A DNA stretch of 12,997 nt from Phoronis ovalis (lineage: Eukaryota; Phoronida; Phoronidae). Positions 1 to 9,800 of this stretch are shown here, one piece after another (the first letter of the stretch is position 1; each line of letters opens with the position of its first letter). The notes under the pieces are model-generated. The model was not told where the DNA came from, searched no databases, and saw only the letters and a list, made by a program, of their open reading frames with translations. Where the stretch lies: assembly GCA_028565635.1 (NCBI GenBank), contig JAOXYB010026002.1:1-12997 (forward strand), read 5' to 3'. The translations under genes were made by a program, and so were the position numbers.

Positions 1-189
1 TATATTTTCCTCCTTTAAATTCAAAGCTAAGACTGCCAGATTATTTTCTCCTTTAAATCCAAAGGAAAATTAACTTTAGACAAATCTTTTGAATTATTTT
101 TAGGAAAATTATTTTTTAAATTACAGAGTGGACTAGCATTAGTCTAGTTGTTTGCATAATGGAGTCAATTCTTAGGAACAAACAAATAC

Positions 190-480
190 CTAATGGTTGA
201 CATCACTCTGACGTAATTTCAGCTTCATTATATTAAAATTTCCAAATTCCGCTTTTCTTCTGCTTCGACCAGTTTCAACTGAAGTTCCCACAACACGGAA
301 AGAGAGCGTGAAGAACACAGTAATGATATGGCACATAAACCAATAGAACAGGGAGTCCTTTCCCAGAGTCATGCATAAATGAAATATAATGTAGGGCAAA
401 ATAAATAGCAAGGCACGAGAATTAAACAACTTCATCCGCATATCTCTAACGGTAACATGAAAAATATATTGGCAAGGAAT
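190..480 (-). CDS. Possible last exon of a minus-strand membrane-protein gene
   Basis: On the minus strand a frame runs from an acceptor-like TTTCTTCAAATTTAGCAG (AG at plus 482-481) to TAG at 192-190, 96 codons. From its first internal ATG (441) it is 83 residues. It has two hydrophobic stretches, ALLFILPYIIFHLCMTLG and, after a short polar loop, FYWFMCHIITVFFTLSF, then a basic polar tail (ETGRSRRKAEF). Two transmembrane helices with a cytosolic basic tail would fit. Codons are more GC-rich than the flanks. I do not recognise the family, see no minus-strand polyadenylation signal in 1-189, and found no convincing upstream exon in the window. It may be a chance frame. Confidence 0.3.
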   Translation of the reverse strand: MPCQYIFHVTVRDMRMKLFNSRALLFILPYIIFHLCMTLGKDSLFYWFMCHIITVFFTLSFRVVGTSVETGRSRRKAEFGNFNIMKLKLRQSDVNH

Positions 481-2548
481 CTGCTAAATTTGAAGAAATT
501 CTCATCAGGGGGTGTACTTGCATTTTTCGATGAGCATCTGGTTTTTGCTTTTTGGGTCTTACATAGTGTCCGATTCAAAATTAGGGATTAACTTTGGCAT
601 ACCTAATTTGTAGGATATTTTTTTATTCAAATTTATAATTGCTGTTTTTAAAATATCTGTCATTGGTGTTTTGTTGAGGAACAGTACTGAACTTCACAGT
701 ATTAAGAATTTTAATGCCTAGACTCATAACCAGCTCTTGCCCTATATTTAATTACCGACATTCTGTTTTTTAAAGCATTTATTACATTAAATTGTTTTTA
801 TGATAATTACTTTTAAAAAATGGGAATTTAATACAACAGGTGGCATTCTTCTTGGATTACCATCTTGACTTTACCTTAGGGGATATTTGAAACATGACAT
901 TTGACAATATACGCACTAGGTTAAGGTCAGCTTTTTAATATCTGGTAAAAAAGCTGGATTGTGACGTTCGATGGAAATTTCTTTAAATATCAACCTTCCC
1001 CTAAAGAATTTGTGTGGTTCGATAAGCCAAATGGCGCGTAGTGTTTCAGTGTTTTGTGCAGATAGGCTATTCAGGTTACAGAAGAGGGCTCGTTTATGTG
1101 AACATGGAAATCATGTCATAACCTAGACTGCGCGGCTAAAAATTTAACATAAATCATCGGCTTAAGAAAAATTATATACACATCAAATAATATCATTTTC
1201 AGTTCATATATATACATTTCTTAAATTTCACTGTCACCTTATAGCCTAATTTAATACGTAAAAAAAAATCACTAAAACTTAATTTTAAATTAAATTTAAA
1301 TGTATATATTAGCCGTAATTAAAAAGTAACATAATTGGAATAAAACTATTTAAAAAAACAACATTTTAAACTTTTGCAAGTCTACATGACCATCGTATCT
1401 TTCTTGCCAGTTTTCTATTAAGCCATAGTTAATAGTGTAGAGTGCAGGAGAAGGATCGCCAGGTCTTCAGAACAGGTTGCTATTTATTTTTCTAAGTTTA
1501 TTGCACCATATGTAACTTCATATAATATAATTTATTGATTATATTTTGATAAACTATTTAATCTGTCACATTTAAATATTTACATTTCAGTTCAGACAGT
1601 TTACAATTGTTCAGTCTTAGTCAGTGTACAGTTACAAATAAGCAAAAGTAAATAAAATATTGTGAAATAAATAGATGTTATAACTTAAGAGTGGGAACAC
1701 TTCATATTCTGTTAAACATCTTTGATTGATTTGCATCTATTCTGGGAAGTTTGAAATCTTGCATCCATAGAAACTGTGTCTTATTGGTTCAGCTGTATTT
1801 ATGTGTAAAGAACTTGTGGATGTATCATATTGATCTCCTGAATATAAAAATATGCATACATTAAGTTAAAATGTCCTCGGCTTTTGTTTAAGCTTGTTTC
1901 ATCTTTGATTTTAAGTGCTTGTATTAAAAATTACTATTTTTTGGTTAAAAACTAATTACAGTAAATATTAGAAGTTAAAATGAAATAAATTCCTTTTTGA
2001 GTACCTCATGCATTACTAAACACTATTAAAGGTATAGAATTGTGACATTCCTTATCAGACTTTATTTGTATAATGCTATCTTATATTTACATAACATTAT
2101 GTTCCAGACAATATCACTTTATTGATCTTACCTATGGTACTTATGAAAGTCTGTTCAGACCTTAAATATATTAAAATAAATTTAAAAGGGGACATTGACT
2201 AAAACTTATTGTTTGAACATTTTAATTTCAATGTATTACTAGTTCCAATTACTTAGCTAAATTTAATTTTCTGTAAACAGTTTCAAAGTTGTATTACTTA
2301 TTCAGCAACAAATATAATTTAACCAGATTTAAGAATTAATTCAGGTTTATGAACACCCCTACAACCTATTATAATGCCCCCTGAGGTCTCCTATTGGAGG
2401 GTTTTATTTACAGTTTAATGTCTGCTTGAACTAACATTGTAAAGGAGTTTTATCAAGCTGAGCTTATTGGCTTATTGTTGGTTTTGACCCACATGTGTGC
2501 TTGACAACCCCAGACACTGGATCAGAACTTTTAAGTTGGCAAGGAGGG

Positions 2549-2584
2549 AAGTGGATTCTCTGAGATTCTTGAATGAAAACTTGG
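2549..2584 (+). repeat. Dispersed short duplication, copy 1
   Basis: AAGTGGATT, a 6-base spacer, then a 21-base block (2564-2584, starting GATTCTTGAATG) recur at 2968-3001 with a 4-base spacer. The 21-base block is identical in both. It lies just upstream of the donor-like GTGAGT at 2651. Confidence 0.75.
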
Positions 2585-2967
2585 TCAAAACGAACTGTTG
2601 GTCATATTGAAGGCATGTGGACATATTAAAATTGAAGAAACCAGACAAATGTGAGTATGTCATTATTTTATATCTGATCGATGTAACTTGTCATACTTTG
2701 ACCCTAATATTTAATAATCAGCTGATCTGACTTTATGTATTTATGTATAAGTGAAACATTGATAGATAGAGTATTTACAAAAATGATAGTTATTAAATTT
2801 ATAAAATATTTCAGTTAACTGTAATATTTGTATATTTCATAATATTACTTTAGTTGCTGTATTTGCTCTTTTGTAACTCGATACTAGTATTTTGGTAACA
2901 TTTAAGATATCTGTGTTACCATTAGTCTCATAAAGATTATAGGGTCAACTGTATATAGCTACCAGAC

Positions 2968-3001
2968 AAGTGGATTTTTGGATTCTTGAATGAAAACTTG
3001 G
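2968..3001 (+). repeat. Dispersed short duplication, copy 2
   Basis: Second copy of the block at 2549-2584, about 417 bases downstream in the same orientation. It is preceded by ACCAGACAA, which also occurs near 2640 just before the donor-like site, hinting at a local rearranged duplication. Confidence 0.75.
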
Positions 3002-3578
3002 ATTTTGAATTATTTCTGTTGAAATATGTACTTAACTGGCCTAACTGCAGAATTTTAGTTCAAATGGGGTTAATTTGCTGTCCCCATGTTAACTATTTCA
3101 ATGTTTTGATCTTCTCAAAGTGAAAGAAAACTTATTAATTGAGGACATATATTCTATGCATTATCTCATATCAATTCTGCTAAGTAGAAATGATCGCCTC
3201 CTATCATTATACCAGACAGAATTTTAATTACAAAATTATTGAATTTTGTATCAATTTCATAATAGTGGCAGTTTACAAGTAACAATTTTAATCTATATTA
3301 ATTGTGATACAGCAGCTAGGTTGTGGCTTGAAATAAAATTTTCTGAGTTATCCCCCCAGAAATTTAGTATAATTCAGAATTATAAAAACATTACCCCAAA
3401 CAATAAAATTGATTAAAATTATTCGTTATTTTCTAAGAAACTACTAACCATAGATACAAAGACAAAAACATTCCTGTGTGCCTATATGTAAGTAACTTCA
3501 TATAAATATTAAGATATGACCAATTATCTCAGTTTGAATTTGTTGGCTATCCAATTAATAAGAGATTTTATTTTATAG

Positions 3579-3708
3579 GATAAAAGACTGCCTCTGGTTC
3601 ATCTAGAAAATAGTTACACATGCCAAGTTATTGCCACAGCAAACAGATTAATTGCTAGTCTATCAAACAAGAAATAACTACAGTATTTTATTTTGAAAGC
3701 CTTTCAAC
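3579..3708 (+). other. Probable 5' UTR part of first exon A
   Basis: A pyrimidine-rich stretch ending in TTTTATTTTATAG (to 3578) looks like a splice acceptor, so an untranslated exon may begin at 3579 and run into the ATG at 3709. If so, a further upstream non-coding exon exists, possibly ending at the donor-like GTGAGT at 2651. The leader holds one short upstream ORF (3620-3658, 12 codons). An in-frame TGA at 3694-3696 precedes the ATG. Alternatively transcription simply starts somewhere in this region. Confidence 0.35.
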
Positions 3709-3818
3709 ATGCCAGGTTCCCGACCAGGTTCAGTGTTTAGTTTTCCACGAAGTCCATCTCCTTGTCGAGATAATGGAATGTCTCCAAGAAGAGCGCACAC
3801 TAGTTATGATTTCTTAGA
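3709..3818 (+). CDS. Alternative first coding exon A
   Basis: ATG at 3709 has A at -3, and an in-frame TGA 13 bases upstream fixes the start. The exon encodes 36 residues plus GA of a split Glu codon, then a consensus donor GTAAGT at 3819. The peptide is rich in Ser, Pro, Arg and Gly (begins MPGSRPGSVFSF, ends SPRRAHTSYDFLE), with several Ser-Pro sites and the only Cys of this isoform (residue 19). It is probably a disordered N-terminal tail. Its exit phase matches the exon at 8198 and equals that of exon B, so the two behave as mutually exclusive starts. The intron to the next body exon would be about 4.4 kb. The exact donor supports it; the long intron leaves some doubt about the partner exon. 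Confidence 0.7.
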
Positions 3819-6800
3819 GTAAGTACGATGTTGCATGGCAGGTAAACGACAAATTGAACCTGTTTTTTTCATCTTTGATAATAAATTTAAAATAATTCGA
3901 TAAGATTTGATGGTGCAAAATCTTTGATAGTATATGTTCCATAATTAATGTTCAGTGCTTGATTAAACTTTATAACTTAATTCCAGAAATGAATATTAAA
4001 TATTCATGAAAAATAAATGTGTGATTTGATGTAAGTATTATTACCTTTGCCACCAGGTGGTGGATGGGTCACAAGGATAAATTGATTAGATTTCGGTAAC
4101 GATCCGGATCCTGTTCCAGCTACTATGACCTAGCTACCAAATACCATTCATACATAATTAATATCTTTACAGAGAGACAAATTAGAAAGCATTGAATTTT
4201 CATATAAACAATTGATGCACATTTTTAAAAAAATTAAGTTGGAAAATAAAGTTGATTTTAAAAAATTATTAAAGCACCACATGGACAACTTTGGAAATTA
4301 TTAATTAAATTATAGGAGTAATGAATCTTACTTTGGAGTTTGTCGGGTCATGAAATTATCAGAAATATTTGAGATAAAATGCTGAGTACATAGCTTCTAT
4401 GTATTCATCATCAGTTATCAATTTGTCTTTATAAATTTATCTATTGCCTACCTACGTCAACTAAGGCAAGAATATCCACTCACGTTATCTTAAAAATGTT
4501 GTTAACAGCAATAATTTGTCAACAGGTTTCGACAGTGCGTAACCCGGTGTATAACACAACCATTTTTGTCATAATGTAAATAAAGTTATCTTTATACAGT
4601 GTCAGATTATTTGATAAACTGATATGTACTGAAGCAATCATTGTGTTAACAGCCTGCATAAAAAAATTATATTATAAGTCATATCACTTCTGTAAGGATG
4701 AACAAATTTATGTATTTGTTTAAACAAAAAAAGAGTTTTTGTGACCACCAGCAGTAGTATGCTCTCTCTCAGTTCTGGTGGAATGTTTGGTTAGGCGAGG
4801 TGTTAATATCCCATAATATTTTGATATAATCCCCTGACATAACTATGATTTTGTGTAGCTGGATCCTTCTATCCTCTAATTTTTAATCCATTATCTGCTT
4901 TTATTATCCCTTAATATGTAATCCCCTGATATAATTACAATACAGTGATTTTGTGTAGCTCAGATCCTTCCATCCTTTAATGTTTAATCCATTATCTGCT
5001 TTTATTATCCCTTATGTAACATAAGTATATTAAAATAGTTGTGTTCTATAAAGTAAGGTAGCAAGGAAAGGTTAAGAACCTACAGAGGTCCCAGTAGAGG
5101 TACTATATTATCAATCCATACAAATCTGTATATCTGTCTAAAGTAAGATAATAGAGATTTATAGATTACCCTGTTAATATTATATTTGCTATTACCTATA
5201 TTAATAAATTAAGTATTTTTATGCATTGCAGTCAAAATTATAGATTATATGGAAAGCTATGAATAAATTAGGTATAGTTATTAAACACTGTAAATAAATT
5301 ATGTCAAAATTTATGCCTGATCAATTTCAACATAATAATGGATATAATTAAATTTCTATAATTATTCAACTAGGTACCTGATTTACATGTTTACATAACC
5401 CCTGGTTCAATCATTCAGCCTTTGTTCTTTTACAATACTAAATATTTTTATTCTGTAACATATGCATACTAAGTGCATGGTACATTGTGGTTAATACACA
5501 TTTCATGTTATTTCAGTTAATAAATGTGTGAATACACATGTGTAGCTGGGGCTTAGCACTCTGGAGCCTGGTACTGACTCTTAGACTTATAGATGTATGC
5601 TCGAATGAACAAGTAGTAAAAGCTAGAGTACCTTTGCAGATTTGGGCCCCTGCACCTATAATTTCTGTTTCACATTTAGAATTATATATTTTATGTGTTA
5701 AGAAATCACACATGGGTATTTGTGATTGTACCTTTTTGCCAACTTTATGGATCTAAATACTAATAAAACACTCAAAGTACTACTATACCTCCAATCTAAA
5801 GTCAGTATCTTTTTTGGTATTAATTCATTTTATTAATATTTTAAAAATATTTTCATGCTACATCGATATGTGTAGTAGGCAAACAAACAGGACTATGCAA
5901 TTCTCTTTACAAGAACTAGAGAACTCCGAAGAAATGAATACTGTATATGAAAGTTTTGATGGGATTTGTGACCCCAAGGGCTTCATTGCTGGACAGTAGT
6001 GAGTCATTTTCTAGCGGTTAGTGTAGTAAAGTGCCTGGGGCAAAGCATTATCATCTAAAGCAGCTGCCACCTGTTTTCTGTGCCATCATAATTATACTGT
6101 GGAGAAAGTGGTAGGATAAAAGTACCCTTTCATAGCTGTTTCTGCAGTAACATCCAATTAAGTTAATGGATGAATTACCTAATGTACCAGGTATTTGTTT
6201 TGCTTTCTGATGTCATCTCAGGGGCTTGACACAGCATGGCAATAGTTCTTATGTACTCTTAGTTAGAAATTCCAAACATTTATAGGATGTGTTTTCTTGC
6301 AGTTTGCAGAAGTTTTACAATTTATCTAGAAGAAAAAATGAAAAAAATTATTAAACACTTTCAAAATAAGTAATATTGTCTAAACCTAGGATATATATAA
6401 ACCTAGTTTTATATAGCCTAGTCTAAACAAAATAAACAAGATAGCACTTTAAAGGAAACCATTATTACTTATGTAATATTTTGGACAAGTGTAGTAGTGT
6501 TGTCCCACTGTTGCTATGGAAATGTTATAATTATATAAATGATGTAAACTATTGTATACCAGTCACATTGGATGCTTAGTTACACAGTAGGCTAAGATTG
6601 CCATAAAAACAACAGAGACACAGATGTTTACTGTTTGAGATAGTCAGGAAATAAATGTTATAGTCTTTGGTCATTGTAATATTATATTGAAATTACAACT
6701 GCAAAACAGTGCCTTGTAATGGAAGGATCCACACAAGGTTTGAACAAAGCAGTTACGATTGTAACGCCACCACTGCCCAAAGACACTTCAAATGAAAGCA

Positions 6801-9800
6801 AAGTACCAACTACTCCAAAAATTGAAAACACATCATTGATATTTTTCTCCTCGCCAAGGAAACCTGTCCTAAATTATTCCAGTGTTTTTGGCACTGTAAC
6901 GGGTATAAATGGTGCAAACACTGGAAACAGGACTGCATCTGAAATAAGGTAACATTTAAACGTTTCTTTTAATAAACATTTATTTTTTTATTATTGGAAA
7001 AGCTTTAACTTTTAAAATGAAATAGGTGAAGATTTGAAAGGCATAATACGGGCACTCCTTCAAACATTAATTATTATATGATGCCTTTTCATGAATTTTG
7101 TTTATTAAATTGATTAAGAAGTTTGCCTATAAACAATAGTTTATAATATAAGAAAAATGCAGTTATAGAATAAAAATTCAACAATTTATTTTTTTATTAA
7201 ATTAAATATTATAATGATATTTTGGTAATGCTGAAAGCTTCGAGTTTTTATTGCCGTCATAGAAAAAACATACTATACTTTTATTTTGTGATGAGACAAT
7301 TCGATGTTATTTGTTGATACATGAATAACTTCTGTGTAAGCAGTTGCTATAAGCAGCATCTTTTCATATTTTTCAAAATGTATTTACTTGTTATGCTAGT
7401 GTACAAAATATAATTGACTCAATTTACAGATTTTACTAGTTGCTTGTGTTATAAAAATAATATTTATAATTTTAATTATTTTAGAAGATATATACTGATA
7501 ACTTGTAAAAATTGATTGGATAAGTTAGCTGATTTTGATCTTTAAAGTATCTGTGTAAGTTGTGTAATTACAAAGTGTACATCAATGGAGGTTATTTAAT
7601 TATTGACAACATCATGACATAGCTGCATAATGTAACACATTTGATTACATTTTATATAAATAATTTTACAATGAAGTACAAAATCATTTGGCACCTTCTA
7701 TTTTAGATTGCTTAGAATCCTTTTTAAGTAAAACTGTAAAGTTTAAATTTTAATGCTTCTCAGGGATATGCTATAGATTTTAATAAAAACTTACGCTAAA
7801 GTATGGGAAATATTTGCGAGTGTTTTGACGTGTGGGCTACTCATTCAGTAATTCGCTAATTACGTTTAATAAATTGCAAGTCGCTGTTATATTTCTGATT
7901 GACTTATTACATGAACATTTTTAGATAATTTGTATTGAATAGTCATTAAGTATTTATGAAAACAATAAAATTAATGTGTAGTGTACAAAATTTACAATTT
8001 ACTTGCCTGCCATCTCTTCTTGTTAGTTGAAAATCTGCGTTGTGACTATTAAATAATGAACTTGAACTAAATGTCAAAGAGCGATAAAATGTATGGACAT
8101 ATTTGCCAGTTTGAAAATTAACTTAATTGTTTTAAAAATCTACTGGAACCTCAGATCACGGTCCTTTGTTTTACAACATACCGTTGTTTCATTTCAGACC
8201 AAAAGAGGTGTGGTCTCCTGGTCCTGATGATGCCAACTATCCTTCACATTTCACAAATGATGATCAGCTAAACTGGAAGGCACAGCCAGGACACTGGAGA
8301 GAGATGTATACACAGGTACATTTTCTGTGTGGTTATAATTTATGAAGACACCACATCGTTATCAATATCCCCCCTCTAGCATCCTGGTTTATATTGATCT
8401 GGGAAACTATGTTAAAAGTACTTATTCTATTTTGAACTATGTCTAAAAAAATAAATTCCCTTTTTTATTTATTGCAAGAATTAATTTTTTTCAATATAAA
8501 TTGATTTATCCAAGTATTCTAATCGTTACCACGAAGCTGAAATAATTGAAAAAGTCCCTATTCACTTGGTCGAAAAATAGCACAGTTACAATTTCTACAA
8601 CCTGACTGGCTGACTCAGGAAATATCCCCTCATGGCTAGCACCTTTTAGCAGATAAAATTTTGTCCAATTTTATAAATATCACAACACAGAAAAGGTGCT
8701 TTTAAAAGTTTTAGTAATATTTTTCATATTGAACCAGATTAGAAACCCCCTGGTGGTAGATTTAAATTTTAGTCTTACAGACATTGATCTCGAGTTCTTT
8801 ACAGAAAATTTTCTGAAATTATTTCTTTGCTTTGAAGTGTTAGAAATTTTCCCTACTTTTATATTGCTTTAAACCAATGTTATACATTATTCTATTACAA
8901 AAAAATAGCATCAGATTCTCTCCATCTCACTATCAAATCTAACATGTAATGAAATTTACTCTAACTTCCCAAAGTTCGGCATACAACATTTATTTTAAAA
9001 TGTGTAGGACTACTGGGCTTAGATTTAATATTGTTTACCATTTTTATTGAACTAAAAAGAAGATCATTTGATGAGGTAGGACACTGTCATATGCTTGGTA
9101 TGAAAAAGGTGCAAAAAATTCAGCAATGTTTTTCTTAAAAGTAACATATGTATGTGTAATGATGTTAATAAGCCAAATAGTTTTGCAAGTGGTTGTTAAG
9201 TCTGTCAAGCCTCCATAACAATTGAATACACAAAATCAAAATTACGCTGGCAGTTCCAATTATGCATTGTGCGTTCATAATTATGTTTATTGATGTTCAA
9301 TGTGGAATCGGAAATCTTTTGTCAAAACACAATTTGCTCAAAATACTGAATGCTAAATTACTGACATGTAGAGAATTTAATGTTTCTGTCAAAAATAACT
9401 TTATTTTTAATTTTCTGCTATAATGACCAGTTATCAGTACCAATCTGAGACTATTATAACTAAGTTATAACATGCCCAGGCACCATGACATTGAAATGGA
9501 CAATCATGCAACAGGCACATTGCATATACCTCCTGGTTTGTTGTAAGCTTTGTGTCGATTAACCATTAATTGACGCCAAACAATAGAAATGTTCACCTGC
9601 ATAGAACTTTCAATGGGTAATTAAGCTTAGTTATTGACAATAATTTTTGTATAGTTTTGGTATGCACACATCAAAGGAAACAGCTTTTTAAGTTAGTGAA
9701 CGATCACTAAATTGACAGATGTGACCATAGCCACTGGTTGGACTGGTAGGTTTGCTTGTGATGTGATGCACTTTATAAACAGACTGTATTTGAAACAATC

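Larger units (their letters stand above)
487..3578. other. AT-rich upstream region without a supported gene
   Basis: About 3.1 kb of low-GC sequence with many stops in all frames. A few CpG-containing spots near 1020-1135 (GGCGCG, TGCGCGG) could mark a promoter but nothing frames them. A strong donor-like GTGAGT at 2651 could end an untranslated first exon of the main gene. The small duplication at 2549-2584 and 2968-3001 is listed separately. Confidence 0.6.
3819..6718 (+). other. Intron downstream of exon A (first part)
   Basis: This AT-rich stretch starts with donor GTAAGT at 3819. It contains the CTCF-like motif near 4050, the tandem repeat at 4825-5014, the GC-richer island at 5530-5760, the possible cassette exon at 5879-5998, the possible short exon at 6303, and the exon B promoter region. 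Outside these I see no coding signal. An imperfect inverted repeat (CCACCAG at 4745-4751 against CTGGTGG at 4775-4781) is the only other structure I noted. Confidence 0.7.

Noticed and set aside
875-935. Possible minus-strand exon upstream of the 190-480 frame (donor GTAAAG, phase fitting)
   Set aside because: There is only about 20 codons of open frame and no acceptor that avoids an in-frame TAA.
1761-1774. X-box-like GCATCCATAGAAAC
   Set aside because: One mismatch to a degenerate consensus and far from any start codon; such matches are expected by chance here.
2472-2663. Minus-strand frame of 63 codons
   Set aside because: No fitting splice sites or recognisable peptide were found, and it contains the 21-base repeated block.
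3630-3644. X-box-like ATTGCCACAGCAAAC near exon A
   Set aside because: Wrong spacer length and imperfect right half; it would lie inside the proposed 5' UTR.
5543-5608. Possible tRNA-derived SINE (A-box-like TAGCTGGGGC, B-box-like GCTCGAATG)
   Set aside because: Both boxes have several mismatches and no tRNA fold, tail or target-site duplication is visible.
5513-5713. Minus-strand frame of 66 codons
   Set aside because: It overlaps an equally open plus-strand frame, has no splice context and no recognisable peptide.
9481-9560. Possible extra exon in the intron after body exon 2
   Set aside because: Starting from the AG at 9479-9480 in phase 0 it meets TGA at the third codon, so it cannot be included in frame.
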